This document shows, piece after piece, positions 19,480 to 29,109 of a stretch of DNA of 64,000 bases. The stretch covers positions 576,211 through 640,210 of the forward strand of contig CAWAQA010000006.1 in NCBI GenBank assembly GCA_963784065.1, written 5' to 3'. Source of the DNA: CAWAQA01 sp963784065 (GTDB lineage: Bacteria > Acidobacteriota > Vicinamibacteria > Vicinamibacterales > UBA2999). How positions within the stretch are numbered: position 1 is the stretch's first letter; the number at the start of each line of letters is the position of its first letter. The position numbers were made by a program, and so were the translations under genes. The notes beneath the pieces are model-generated. The model had not been told where the DNA came from. It ran no database searches and worked only from the letters and a program-made list of their open reading frames with translations.

Positions 19480-19945
19480 CTAGTCGCGCCCTCCCCGCGG
19501 GAGTGGTTCGGCGGGAACCAGCAGCCCGAGCACGAGCCCGAAGAGCGCGTGCATGGCCGCCTCCTGGGCGATCACGCGCGGGTTGGTCGCCAGGGGCGGC
19601 CAGCGCCCGCGAGCGGCGGTCCGGGTGAAGCCGGTCGATCAGGGCCATCCCGGGCCAGGTCGCGACGGCCTCGACGCCGGCCCAGGCGAGTCCGGCCCGC
19701 GGACCCCGCCCGCCCGCGAGCGCGAAGACCGCGCCGAAGGCCGCGCCGTTGGCGGCGTGGACCAGCGCGCCCGCCAGCGGCCAGCGCTCGCCGGCCCCCG
19801 GCACCAGCCGCCCCAGCAGGCGGACGTCGCCGAATCCGCCCGTGCGCAGGGCCCGCCCCGCCAGGGGCTCGAGCGCCGCCCAGGCGCACGCGGCGGTCGC
19901 GCCCGCCGCGGCGCCGCGCACCGCCACCGCCATCGCGTCCCTCAC
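19480..19945 (-). CDS. small membrane protein, function unknown, one frameshift
   Basis: About 155 residues with three to four hydrophobic segments: GAAAGATAACAWAALEPLAG, FGAVFALAGGRGP, and after a shift near 19,610 AMHALFGLVLGLLVPAEPLP. A Gly/Ala-rich helix and HAANGAAFGAVFAL resemble small actinobacterial membrane proteins of unknown role. Stop TAG at 19,480-19,482, start GTG at 19,945 (or ATG at 19,933). Divergent from the SDR gene at 19,998. Confidence 0.5.
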
Positions 19946-19997
19946 CCGGCCTCCCGATCCCCCTCATCCACGCGCCGCGCGAGGTTAGCCTGGGGGA

Positions 19998-21457
19998 ATG
20001 CCCGGCGCCGAGGATCCGTCCGCTTCGCCCCTGATCCTCCTCACCGGCGCGACCGGCTACGTCGGCGGACGGCTGTGGGCGCGCCTGGAGCGCGACAGCC
20101 GGCGCCTGCGCCTGATGACCCGCCGGCCCGGCCGAACTGGCCGCGCAGGTCGCGCCCTCGACCGACGTCGTGCGCGGCGACGTGCAAGGAGCCGGCGTCG
20201 CTCCGGCCGGCCCTCGCGGGGGTCGACACCGCGTACTACCTGGTCCACTCGATGGCCTCGGGCACGGACTACCGCGAGGCCGACCGTCGCGGGGCGGAGG
20301 CGTTCGGCGCGGCGGCGCGCGCCGCCGGGGTGCGGCGGATCGTCTACCTCGGCGGGCTGGGCCACGACGCGGAGCTGTCGGGCCACCTGGCGAGCCGCCA
20401 GGAGGTCGGGCGGGTCCTGGCGGGGTCGGGGGTGGCGACGCTCGAGCTGCGCGCCTCGATCGTCGTCGGCTCCGGGAGCACGTCGTTCGAGATGGTCCGC
20501 GCGCTGGTGGACCGCCTGCCGGTCATGGTCACCCCGCGCTGGGTCGGCACCCTGACCCAGCCGATCGCGATCGAGGACGTGCTCGAGTACCTCGTCGAGG
20601 CGGCGGACCTGGACCTCGAGGGCGGCCGGGTCGTGGAGATCGGCGGCGCCGACCGCGTCTCCTACGGCGACCTCATGCGTGAGTACGCCCGTCAGCGCGG
20701 CCTGCGCCGGGCCATGATCCCGGTGCCGGTGCTCTCGACCCGCCTGTCGAGCCTGTGGCTCGGGCTCGTCACGCCGGTGTACGCCCGCGTCGGGCGGGAG
20801 CTGGTGGAGGGGCTGCGCAACGAGACCGTGGTGCGCGACCCTGCGGCCGCTCAGCTCTTCCGGGTGCGGCCGCGCGGCGCGCGCGAGGCGATCGCGCGGG
20901 CGCTGGTCAACGAGGACCGGGAGTTCGCGGCGACGCGCTGGTCAGATGCCCTGTCGTCCGGTCCCGGGCCGCGAGCCTTCGGCGGCGCGTCGGTCGGCTC
21001 GCGCCTGGTCAACTCGCGGACGGCCCGGGTGCCCGTGCCGCCTGAGGCCGCGTTCGCGCCGATCCGCCGCATCGGCGGGCGCCAGGGCTGGTACTACGCC
21101 GATGCGCTCTGGCGGCTGCGCGGGCTGCTCGACCTGCCCTGCGGCGGCGCCGGAACCCGCCGCGGCCGGCGCGACCCCGAGCGGCTGCTGCCGGGCGACA
21201 CGGTTAACTTCTGGCGGGTCGAGGAGGTGGAGCCGAACCGGCGGCTGCGCCTGTCGGCCGAGATGACGCTGCCCGGCCGCGCGTGGCTGCAGTTCGAGGT
21301 CGAGCCGGCCGACGGCGGCTCGGTCATCCGCCAGACGGCGATCTTCGACCCGGTGGGCGTGCTAGGGCGCCTGTACTGGTACGCCGTCTGGCCGCTCCAT
21401 GGCCTCGTCTTCCGCGGGATGGTCCGCGGGATCGCCCGCGCGGCGGTGGCCGGGTGA
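19998..21457 (+). CDS. atypical SDR fused to DUF2867, two frameshifts
   Basis: NAD(P)-binding Rossmann protein of the NmrA/complex-I-NDUFA9-like type. TGATGYVGGRLWARL is the cofactor motif and AYYLVHSMASGTDYREADRR is the conserved family block. IVYLGGLGHDAELSGHLASR replaces the usual YxxxK site. From about residue 330 on comes a DUF2867/START-like domain (GWYYADALWRLRGLLDLPCG, GDTVNFWRVEEVEPNRRLRL). Two shifts between 20,120 and 20,190. Function in cells is unknown. It is coupled to the next gene by a 4-base overlap. Confidence 0.75.
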
Positions 21458-22131
21458 CCGGCGCCCCCGAGGCCGGCCTGGCCGAGCGGCTCGTGAGCTG
21501 GATGGCCGTCAACCGCCACGGCCTCGACGCGCTCATGGCGGAGGAGGGCTCGCGCGCCATCCACGAGGAGTTCCTGATGGCCGAGGGCGGCGCCCTCCCC
21601 GACCTGAGCGCCCGGGTGGAGCGGGCCCGCGGCGCCAGCGCGCGCGCCTGGACGCGGCACCTGGGGCGCGGCCTCGAGGCCGAATGGGACGGCGCCGAAC
21701 CTGGCCTGTCGGAGCGGGTCGAGCGCTGGTCGGCCTCCCAGCCTGAGCGGCTCGAGGCGCTGGTGCTGGAGGAGCGCGCCGTCGTTGACCGTCGGGGGGC
21801 CTCGGGCGACCCCGGCGCCGACGCGCGCGACGCCGAGCTCATCGCCCACGGCCGCCTGTTCGTCGAGGCCCTCGCCGGCAACGCGGCAGCGCTCGCCGAC
21901 CAGACGCCGCCGGAGCTCTCGCGCCGCGTGGCCGCGTTGCTGCGGGCCGGCGAGGCCCGGCGCCGCGAGGTCGAGGCGCGGGCGCGGGCGGCCTGGACGC
22001 AGCCCGACGCGGACGGGCGCCGGGTGGGCGAGGCGGCGGCCGTGTGGGCCCACGTGCGGGTCCTCGCCGAGGTCCTCGAGCAGGCGCTGCCGGGGGCCTC
22101 GGCCTCTGAGGTGCGCGGGGCGAGCGGATGA
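21454..22131 (+). CDS. all-alpha hypothetical protein
   Basis: 225 residues, GTG start overlapping the previous stop. Highly charged, almost entirely helical, with three repeats of the type LVSWMAVNRHGLDALMAEEG, LSERVERWSASQPERLEAL and AERLVSW, suggesting an internal duplication. No catalytic motif or membrane segment. I do not recognise the family. Operon with the SDR/DUF2867 protein suggests a shared process. Confidence 0.55.
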   Translation: MTGAPEAGLAERLVSWMAVNRHGLDALMAEEGSRAIHEEFLMAEGGALPDLSARVERARGASARAWTRHLGRGLEAEWDGAEPGLSERVERWSASQPERLEALVLEERAVVDRRGASGDPGADARDAELIAHGRLFVEALAGNAAALADQTPPELSRRVAALLRAGEARRREVEARARAAWTQPDADGRRVGEAAAVWAHVRVLAEVLEQALPGASASEVRGASG

Positions 22132-22228
22132 CTCATCCGTCGCGGGTGCCTCGCGCGTACCTGGATTCGAGGTGTCGTTCACGCACGCCATACGCGCCCC
22201 CGCCCGCGCCCCGGGTGCCGGGGCGGTG

Positions 22229-22801
22229 ATGGGGCGGCGTCTCGACCGCGGCCGCAGCCCCGAGGACCGCCTCGTGGCCGGCCTGCGCCGGGGAGACCCC
22301 GACGCGGTCGCCCAGGCCCACCGCGACTACGGCGGGGCGGTGCTCGGCTACCTGCGGCGGACTCTGGGCGACCCTGGGAGCGCCGAGGACGTGCACCAGG
22401 AGGTGTTCCTCGAGGTCTGGCGACGGGGGCCCTCGTTCGACCCGGCCCGCGCGACGCTCGGGACGTGGATCCTGCTGATCGCCCGCAGCCGGGCGATCGA
22501 CCACCTGCGCAAGCGGGTGCCCGAGCCGCGCGACCCGCAGGCGCCCGGGGCCCTGGCCGCGCGCGAGCCCGAGCAGGATCCCGAGACCTCGCCGGACGCC
22601 GTCGTGGAGCGCTGGGGCATGGCGATGCGGCTCGGCCGGCTGCCCGAGCACGAGGCGGCCGTCCTGCGCATGCGGTTCCATGAGGGCCTGAGCCAAACGG
22701 AGATCGCCGCGCGCACCGGCGTGCCCCTCGGGACGGTGAAGACCCACATGGTCCGCGGGCTGCGCCGCCTACGCGCGATCGTCGACGAGGAGGGCGCGTG
22801 A
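22229..22801 (+). CDS. ECF sigma factor
   Basis: RNA polymerase sigma factor of 190 residues. Region 2 is HRDYGGAVLGYLRRTLGD and EDVHQEVFLEVWRRGPSFDP followed by LGTWILLIARSRAIDHLRKR. Region 4 is LPEHEAAVLRMRFHEGLSQT then IAARTGVPLGTVKTHMVRGL. The ATG at 22,229 (or GTG 22,226) fits the start of region 2. It overlaps the next gene by 4 bases; that gene encodes an RskA-type anti-sigma factor, so this is a SigK/RskA-like pair. Its target promoters are unknown. Confidence 0.85.
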   Translation: MGRRLDRGRSPEDRLVAGLRRGDPDAVAQAHRDYGGAVLGYLRRTLGDPGSAEDVHQEVFLEVWRRGPSFDPARATLGTWILLIARSRAIDHLRKRVPEPRDPQAPGALAAREPEQDPETSPDAVVERWGMAMRLGRLPEHEAAVLRMRFHEGLSQTEIAARTGVPLGTVKTHMVRGLRRLRAIVDEEGA

Positions 22802-23488
22802 GCCGCGACGCCGACATCGTCGCCTACCTGCTGGGCGAGTCGTCGCCGGAGGAGGGCGCTGCCGTCGAGCGCCGCATGGGCGAGGACGCCGGATTCCGTC
22901 GCGAGGTCGAGCGCATGCGCCCGATCGTCGCCGGCCTCGAGGCGCTGCCGCCCGAGGCCTGGGAGCCGGGACGGGTCCCGCCCCTGCCCGACCCGCCCCC
23001 GCTCCCGGCCGCGCCCGCGCCCGAGCGGCCCCGGCCGCGGCGGGCGTGGTGGCCGGTCGCCGCCGTCGCCGCGTGCCTCGCCTGCTGGCGGCGGGGGTGG
23101 GCATCGGCGCCCTGGTCTTCGGGGGCGACGACGGCGGCGGCGGCGGGCCGGCCATCGCGCTCGCCCGGGTCGGCGAGGGCGGGTCCGCGGCGGCGGGCCA
23201 GGCCCGTGTCGTGTCCGCCGACGACGGCGGGTTGCGGGTGCGGGTGAGCGGCCTCGACCCCGAGCGGGCCGGGGGCCTACTACGAGCTCTGGCTGCTCGA
23301 CGGGCCGGAGCGCCTGCTGTCGCTCGGCTCGTTCCGGGTGCCCGCCTCGGGCGCGGCGGAGGTCGACCGTGCCGCTCCCGGTCGACGTGACCGACTTCCG
23401 CTTCGTCGACGTCTCGGTCGAGAGCGCCGACGGCGACCCGGGCCACTCGGGCGTCTCGGTGCTGCGGGGGCCCACAGCCCCCGCATAG
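22798..23488 (+). CDS. RskA-type membrane anti-sigma factor, three frameshifts
   Basis: Binds and silences the preceding sigma factor. The cytoplasmic anti-sigma helix region is VAYLLGESSPEEGAAVERRM. A proline-rich linker (LPDPPPLPAAPAPERPRPRR) leads to one membrane helix (WWPVAAVAAC, then LLAAGVGIGALVFGG). The extracytoplasmic part ends with the RskA signature YELWLLDGPERLLSLGSFRV. No zinc HxxxCxxC motif is visible. Shifts near 23,083, 23,275 and 23,370. A perfect 8-bp hairpin (23,464-23,484) overlaps the last codons. Confidence 0.75.
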
Positions 23489-23505
23489 CCCCGAGGTCCT
23501 GGCCC

Positions 23506-23710
23506 CTACACGGTGGTCGCGGCCGTGGTCTCGGCCGTCGGCGGGGCGTCCTTCAGGCGCCGGATCAGGTCGGCCACGTCGGCCGTCTCCTGCTCCAGGT
23601 CGCGCTGGTACCGCTCCAGCCGCTCGAGCCATCGCCTCGCGGTTGAACCTGCCGCGGCCGATGGGCGGCCCGCAGCCGCGGCCGCCGCGGCGGTGTCGTC
23701 TGTGTGTCAT
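23506..23710 (-). CDS. small coiled-coil protein coupled to PadR gene
   Basis: About 67 residues after one base correction near 23,632. The N-terminus is basic and Gly-rich (HRRHRRGGRGCGPPIGRG), then RFNREAWLERLERYQRDLEQ forms a charged coiled coil continuing ETADVADLIRRLKDAP. The ATG overlaps the PadR stop (ATGA). Similar tiny helical proteins follow padR genes in actinobacteria. A role as a partner or adaptor is only a guess. Confidence 0.5.
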
Positions 23711-24142
23711 GTCGTCACCCCCTCTCCTCGGTAGCGGTCGATGAACGCGGTGATGACGTCGCGGGCCTCGCCCAGGGCGTCGGCCCAGCGCGCCAGCAGC
23801 TCGCGCCCCGAGTCGGTGAGCCGGTACACCCGCTTCGCCGGCCCGGGCAGGCTCTCGTCCCACTCGGAGTCGACGACCCCCTCCTCCTCCAGCGAGCGCA
23901 GCAGCCGGTAGAGGTTGCCGAGGTCCACGCGCCGCTCCTCGCGGGCGATGTCCGGCAGCAGCTCGAGGAGCTCGTAGCCGTGCATCGGCCGCTCGGAGAG
24001 CAGCAGCAGGAGGGCGGGCTCGACGAAGCGCTCGACGCGCGCGCGCACCTCCCACTGACCCGGGCGACGCTGCGGCGGGTGCGCGCGCGGCGGCGCCGTC
24101 CTCGGTGGCCCATCGGGCCTCTGCGGTGGTGGGTCCGGTCAC
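23707..24142 (-). CDS. PadR-family transcriptional regulator
   Basis: Winged-helix repressor. The core reads ERFVEPALLLLLSERPMHGY, ELLELLPDIAREERRVDLG, NLYRLLRSLEEEGVVDSEWD and PAKRVYRLTDSGRELLARWA, all standard PadR wHTH and C-terminal helix motifs. I extend the start to the GTG at 24,142 (TGPTTAEARWATEDGAAARA), which needs one base correction near 24,050; a GTG at 24,048 would give the core alone. The upstream promoter places the transcription start on the GTG, implying a leaderless mRNA. PadR family members are commonly autoregulated by small ligands. Confidence 0.75.
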
Positions 24143-24148
24143 GCGGCC

Positions 24149-24177
24149 ACTATAGGTCAAATACATAGTCTTTGCAA
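24149..24177 (-). promoter_or_regulatory. padR promoter with overlapping operator
   Basis: On the minus strand TTGCAA (24,172-24,177) and TATAGT (24,149-24,154) are separated by 17 bp, a good -35/-10 pair. An inverted repeat ACTAT-11 bp-ATAGT (24,149-24,169) overlaps the -10 and is AT-rich in a very GC-rich setting, as expected for a PadR operator. The start point would fall on the GTG at 24,142. Confidence 0.6.
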
Positions 24178-24217
24178 GGCGGGCAACGCGAGCCGGCGCC
24201 CGCGCTACCTTCACGCG

Positions 24218-25002
24218 ATGGGCCTGTCGGAGCCGGCGCTCTCGCTCACCGACCTCGCGCTCGGGATCGTCGTCATCGCCCTCGCGGTGCGGCTCCAGCG
24301 CACGCCCGGGGTCCACCGCTACTGGCGCCTCACGTTCTGGTGGGTCGGCGCGGCGGCGCTCGCGGGGGCGGTCCACCACGGCGTCGTGACCTACTCCGAC
24401 ACCTGGGCCGGCCCGAGCTGGGCGGTCATCAGCATCATGGTCGTGGTCGCGGATCTCCTACCTGCTCGCGGCCAGCGTCGTCGAGGTGCTCGGCCCGGGC
24501 CGCGGGCGCGTCTTCTGGGTGCTCCGCTCCGCTCGGGCTGGTCGCCTACGCGGCGCTGGCGATCGCCGGCTACGCGGGGGTGAACTCGATGCTCGCCTGC
24601 GAGGGCATCACGATGATCGCCATCCTCGCGCTCTGGGGCCGCGCGCTGCACGACCACCACCCGCTGGCGGTGCCGGTGATCGTCGCGATCCTGGCGAGCG
24701 GCGCGGCGGCCGGGGTGCGGGCGCTCCCGTCGGACGTCACCGAGCTCGTCGGGCTCGACCCGACCTCGCTCTACCACCTCGCCCAGATCCCGGGGCTGGT
24801 GCTGCTCTACCACGCCCTCGTCGCGGCGCCGCAGCGCCAGCCGCGGGCCGCCGCCGCGCGCCCGCCGCGAGCGCGTCGCTCCCGCGCACGGGAGCCCCGA
24901 CCTAGCCGTACGGAGGGACAGCCGACCTTGCGGGCGGGCCCTCCCTGCGTTTTCATGCTGGGCGGGTGCCCCTCCCCACCCCCTCCCCCGCGCGCCACCT
25001 GA
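24218..25002 (+). CDS. polytopic membrane protein, unknown function, two frameshifts
   Basis: About seven hydrophobic helices: LTDLALGIVVIALAVRL, FWWVGAAALAGAVHHGVV, WAVISIMVVVA, LLAASVVEVLGPG, LGLVAYAALAIAGYAGV, GITMIAILALWGRAL, VPVIVAILASGAAAGV and IPGLVLLYHALVA. Conserved-looking polar residues include Asp in SLTDLA, the His pair in AVHHGV and His in LYHLAQ, reminiscent of CREST-type membrane hydrolases, but this is weak. Shifts near 24,455 and 24,530. The true C-terminus is probably shorter than 25,002, since the tail is low-complexity and overlaps the next gene. Confidence 0.5.
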
Positions 25003-25988
25003 CGGCCGCCCTCCGGCGCCCGCGCGTCCGTCGCTCCCTGGTCGTGGCCGGGGCGGTGGCCCTGCTCGCCCGCGGCCTGCTGGGGCCGAGCCACGCGATC
25101 CAGCCGGGCGCGCTGGCCGACGCCTTCGCGGCCGGTCAGCTGGCCCTGGGTCGTCGTGTCGGCCGTCGTCTACGCGCCGGGCAGATCGCCTCGGGGCTGG
25201 TCTGGGGCGTCGGGCTGCGGGCCGGCGGCATGCGCGGCGTCGAGCGTCGCCACGTCCAGAGCGCCCACTGGCTCGGGCACGGCGCCGGCGAGGTGCTGCC
25301 GGCCCAGCTCGGCCACGTCGTGCGGTACGCCGCCATCCGCCGCCACCCCGCCGCCGCCGCCGGGGGCGGGCTGCGCATCGCCGGCAGCGTCGGCGCCTGG
25401 AAGGTCGTCGACGGGCTCGTCACCTTCGTGGTGGTCGCGATCGCCACGATGGTCATGCCCCTGCCCGACGGACTCGGCGGCCTGCGCTGGCTCGCCGCGG
25501 CGACGCTGGGCGGGCTGCTGCTCGCCCTGTTCGTCGCCTCCCGCGTCGGGCCCGGCCGGGTGGCGCGGCATGCTGCCCGAGCGGACTCGCGCGCGTGGCT
25601 CGGCGGCTCGGCGAGGGCGCCGCCGTCCTGGCCCGGCGGCGCGACGCGGCGGCGGCGGTGGGCCTGCAGCTCGTCGCGATCTGCGGCCGGGTGGTGAGCC
25701 TGGCCGCGCTGCTGCACGCCTTCGGGATGCCCGCCGAGGCGGCGCTGCTGGTGTTCGCCCTCATGGTGCTGTCCGGCGTGGTCGCGATCTCGCCGGGCGG
25801 GGTGGGCGTCCGCGACGCGGCGATGGTGCCGGCGCTGGTCGCGACCTACGGGCTGGGCGCCGAGCCGGCCCTCGCCTTCAGCCTCGGCATCCAGGCGACG
25901 GCGCTCGGCGTCTCGCTGCTCGGCGCCGGCCGTCGCGCTGGTGCTGATGCGCCTCAACCCGATCCGGGCGGCCCGCGCCCTGAGCTGA
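24966..25988 (+). CDS. flippase-like lysylphosphatidylglycerol-synthase-TM protein, frameshifted
   Basis: Integral membrane protein of the LPG_synthase_TM/AglD-like family, often linked to lipid or lipid-linked sugar movement. Hydrophobic segments include SLVVAGAVALLARGLLGPSH, DGLVTFVVVAIATMVMPLPD, LAAATLGGLLLALFVA and VVSLAALLHAFGMP. The family motif region AALLVFALMVLSGVVAISPG GVGVRD is present at 25,740-25,820. GTG start at 24,966, TGA at 25,986-25,988. Shifts near 25,145, 25,570, 25,610 and 25,930. Confidence 0.7.
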
Positions 25989-25999
25989 CGGCGGCCGCG

Positions 26000-26647
26000 G
26001 CGAGCCTCGCGACGCAGGGCGAGGTCGTCGACGATCAGCGCCGTCGCGCCCGGCCCGCCAGCCGCGCGGCCTCGGCCGCGTCCGCCACCGGCCAGGTCGC
26101 CGAGGAAGGGCGCGGCCGCCGCGCAGCGCGGCGGCGACCTCCGGCGCGAGCAGGTCGGCGCGCACGCACGCGCCGTCGCCCAGGCGGCCCGCGGCCGCCA
26201 GCCCCATCAGCCGCGCGCACCTCGCGCGCGCGACGCCGCCGAGCGGACCAGCCGGACCCGGGCGCGCCCGCGAGGCGTTCGAGCAGCGCCCAGCGCCGCG
26301 ACGCGATCGTGACCGGCCGGTCGCCGAGGGCCGCGCGGGCCGCCGCCGAGCGCGGCCTCGGCCAGCCGCGGCGGGCCGCCCTTCAGGTCGAGCAGCGGCT
26401 CGGCCCGCGGCCCCAGCGCGGCGAGGGCCGGCGCCGAGCTCCTGCGGCGCGCCGCGCGCCAGCGCGAGCCCGCCCTCGCGGTCCCAGAGCACCGGCCCGA
26501 GCCGGCGCGGGTGGCGCAGCTCCAGCCGGCCGCGGCGCATGTGGACGTCGGCCTCGACGAGGTCGGCGCCGGCCTCCGCGCGCGGCGCCGGGCCGTCGCG
26601 GGATCGTTGCCCGCCCGGTGGGCGACCAGCAGGGCCCGGCCGGTCAC
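26000..26647 (-). CDS. glycerophosphodiester phosphodiesterase-like protein, frameshifted
   Basis: Would hydrolyse glycerophosphodiesters to glycerol-3-phosphate and an alcohol. The GTG at 26,647 gives ALLVAHRAGNDPATA, then AGADLVEADVHMRRGRLELR and HPRRLGPVLWDREG: these supply the His, Glu-x-Asp and second His of the GDPD site. ALAALGPRAEPLLDLKGGPP, ALGDRPVTIASRRWALLERL and RADLLAPEVAAALR follow after several corrections. The 3' end is unresolved (about 26,000). The start overlaps the phoU stop by 4 bases. Confidence 0.65.
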
Positions 26648-27311
26648 TCCTCGTCGGGCGGCGCCGTCTCCCCGGTGACGAGGAAGTGGACCCGGGCGCC
26701 GAGCTCGGCGGCGTTGTTGGCCACCCGCTCGACGTGGCGCGCGACCAGCACGGCGGCCGCCGACCACGCGCGCATGCCCGGCTCGCCCGGCGCCTGGGCG
26801 ACGGCCGACAGCACCTGGTCGAGCATCGGGCTGAGGCGGCTGGCGTCGCGCATGGCCTGGTCGCCGGCCTCCTGGTCGGCCCGGGCCACCGCCTGGACGG
26901 CGAGCGAGAGCGCGTCGATGGCGGTCTCGCCCATCCGCGCGATGAGCGCGCGCACCCGCTCCGCCCCGCTCTCGGGCGGCGGCGCCGACCCGGCGAGGCG
27001 CGCGATCGACACGGCGAGGTTGCCGACCCGCTCGAGGGCGACGGCGGCGATCAGGCCGACGTGGAGCAGGCGCAGGTCGCTCGCGAAGGTCGACCAGTTC
27101 TGGTGCAGCTGGAGGATGCGCGCCTCGAGCGCCGCGCTGCGCAGGTCGATCTCGCGGTCGCCCTCGGCGACCGACTCGGCGACCGACGGGTCGGAGTCCT
27201 CCCATCCCGCGATGGCCCGCTCGACCTGCGACAGCGTGAGGGTCGCCAGGTCGCCCAGGTCCTCCCGCAGGGCCGCGAAGTCGGCGGCCGGATCGGTGCG
27301 CGGGGGCTCAC
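26644..27311 (-). CDS. phoU: PhoU-like phosphate signalling protein
   Basis: PhoU couples the Pst transporter to the phosphate two-component system. The two three-helix bundles are visible: LGDLATLTLSQVERAIAGWE with LHQNWSTFASDLRLLHVGLI and VALERVGNLAVSIARL, then ARMGETAIDALSLAVQAVAR with AAAVLVARHVERVANNAAEL. The repeats E-R-x-G/A-N-x-A contain the metal-binding Asp/Glu positions. GTG at 27,311 with one correction near 27,298. Flanked by GDPD, which releases phosphate-containing compounds, so the operon may serve phosphate salvage. No pst or phoR gene is in view. Confidence 0.8.
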
Positions 27312-28079
27312 CGGCTCCAGTCGGCGGGCGCTTCTCCAGGAAGGCCGCGATGCCCTCCTGGGCGTCGTCGGTGACGGCGTTGCGGCACATGACGCGCGCT
27401 GGCGTGGCGGTAGGCCTCGTCCAGGGGCAGGCCGAGGTTCTCGTGGACCGCCCGCTTGCCGATGGCGAGCGTCTCGCCGCTCGGCCGCCGCGACGCCGGC
27501 GGCGAGGGCCGCGGCCGCGTCGTCGAGGTGCTCGAGCGGGACCACCCGGTTCACCAGGCCCCAGTGCTCGGCGGTGCGGGCGTCGATCGGCTCGCCGGTC
27601 AGCAGCATCTCCATCGCGCGCGTGCCGGCCGACGACGCGCGCCACCTCGACCATCGGAGTCGTGCAGAAGAGGCCGATCTTCACGCCCGGGGTGCGCGAA
27701 GGGGCCGACTCGGCCGCGACCGCCAGGTCGCAGGCCGCCACGAGCTGGCAGCCGGCGGCCGTCGCCATGCCCTGGACGCGCGCGACGACCGGCTGGGCAG
27801 GCAGTGGACGTCAGCATCAGCTCGGCGCAGGCCGCGAACACGCGCTCGTGGACGGCCGGGTCGCGGGTGGCAAGCTCGCGCAGGTCGTGCCCGGCGCTGA
27901 ACACCGGGCCCCGGCGCGCCCAGGACGATCGCCCGCACCGAGGGGTCGTCGCCGGCCTCGCGCAGGCCGCCCCGTCAGCTCGGTCATGGTCTCGTGCGAG
28001 AGCGGGTTGCGCCGCTCGGGGCGGCTCAGCACGAGGGTCGCCACCGGCCCGTCGCGGGCGCGGCACGGGGGTCGGTCAC
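27308..28079 (-). CDS. enoyl-CoA hydratase/isomerase family protein, frameshifted
   Basis: Crotonase-fold enzyme that normally hydrates 2-enoyl-CoA. Landmarks: VATLVLSRPERRNPLSHETM, FSAGHDLRELATRDP (CoA-binding oxyanion loop), VQGMATAAGCQLVAACDLAV, EMLLTGEPIDARTAEHWGLV, and the tail AYRHASARVMCRNAVTDDAQ with EGIAAFLEKRPP. The second oxyanion Gly is in ATAAGCQ. Whether the catalytic Glu pair is complete is unclear. Start GTG at 28,079; shifts near 28,050, 27,965, 27,910, 27,800, 27,630, 27,490, 27,400 and 27,325. The stop overlaps the phoU GTG. Confidence 0.75.
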
Positions 28080-28150
28080 GGCGGCGATCGGCGACGCCCC
28101 GCGCTGCTCTCGGACATCGACGCGAACCGTACCCCGATACGGTGCGCCGG

Positions 28151-29042
28151 GTGCAGGTCCACCTCGTCGACGGAACCTACGAGCTCTTCCGCCACCACCT
28201 GGGGCTGCCGGCCGAGGTCGCCGCCACCTCGCGGGCGGCGGGCACGCGCGGCGTGATGCGCTCGATGCTGGGGCTGATCGGCGACGGCGCGACCCACGTC
28301 GGCGTCGCCACGGACACGGTCATCGAGTCGTTCCGCAACGACCTGTGGCCGGGCTACAAGTCCAGCGCGGGCATCGAGCCGGCGCTGCTGGCGCAGTTCC
28401 CGCTGCTCGAGGAGGCGGCTCCGCGCGCGCTCGGCGTGACGGTCTGGGGCATGGTCGAGCTGGAGGCCGACGACGCCCTGGCGACGGCGGCCGCCCGCGC
28501 CGCGGCCGACCGAGGCCGAGGTCGAGCGGGTCGTGATCTGCACGCCCGACAAGGACCTCGCCCAGTGCGTGTCCGGCACGGCGGGTGGTGCAGCTCGACC
28601 GGCGGGCCGAGCGCGTCCGCGACGAGGACGGCGTGCGCGAGCGCTTCGGCGTCGGGCCGGCCTCGATACCCGACTACCTCGCCCTCGTGGGCGACTCGGC
28701 CGACGGCTTCCCCGGGCTGCCCGGCTGGGGCGCCAAGAGCGCCGCGGCCGTGCTCGCGCGCTACGGCCACCTGGAGGAGATCCCCGATGACCCGGCCGAC
28801 TGGGACGTGGCCGTCCGCGGGCGCCGGGCGGCTCGCGGCGTCGCTGGCGGAGGGGCGCGAGGCGGCGGAGCTGTTCCGCGTCCTGGCGACGCTGCGGACG
28901 GACGCGCCCGGCGTGCTCGAGGACGGCGTCGGCGAGCTGCGCTGGCGCGGGCCCGCCGCCGGCCTCCGCGACCTCTGCGACGAGCTCGACGCGCCCGGAC
29001 GTGCTCGCCCGCGCGGACGAGCTCGCGGCGGCGCGCGGCTGA
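28151..29042 (+). CDS. 5'-3' exonuclease (PolA N-domain/FEN-like), stand-alone, frameshifted
   Basis: Structure-specific nuclease for DNA flaps or RNA primers. VHLVDGTYELFRHH opens the PIN-like fold with the first Asp; GVATDTVIESFRNDLWPGYK and EADDALATAAAR carry further acidic ligands; VICTPDKDLAQCV follows after a shift near 28,510. The helix-hairpin-helix DNA clamp is VGDSADGFPGLPGWGAKSAA with VLARYGHLEEIP. About 295 residues, no polymerase domain. Further shifts near 28,585, 28,820 and 29,000. GTG start at 28,151. Divergent from the enoyl-CoA hydratase. Confidence 0.8.
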
Positions 29043-29065
29043 GCTTCACCGAGGCGGCACCGAAC

Positions 29066-29109
29066 CCTCATCCGGCCCTCAGCCGGCCTTGAGAAAGCCT
29101 TAAGACAGC
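29066..29109 (+). promoter_or_regulatory. four tandem 11-bp boxes upstream of htrA
   Basis: Four contiguous 11-bp units: CCTCATCCGGC, CCTCAGCCGGC, CTTGAGAAAGC, CTTAAGACAGC. Units 1 and 2 differ at one base, units 3 and 4 at two. Direct repeats with 11-bp phase are the classical binding pattern of OmpR/PhoB-type response regulators, one of which is encoded two genes downstream. They lie 86 bp before the htrA ATG. Confidence 0.6.

Noticed and set aside
23464..23484. rho-independent terminator after the anti-sigma gene
   Set aside because: The 8-bp hairpin is perfect but has no T-run and overlaps the coding end; I mention it only in the gene entry.
25595..29092. 1165-codon plus-strand frame
   Set aside because: It overlays GDPD, PhoU and enoyl-CoA hydratase on the other strand and is low-complexity outside the flippase-like part at its start and the exonuclease part at its end.
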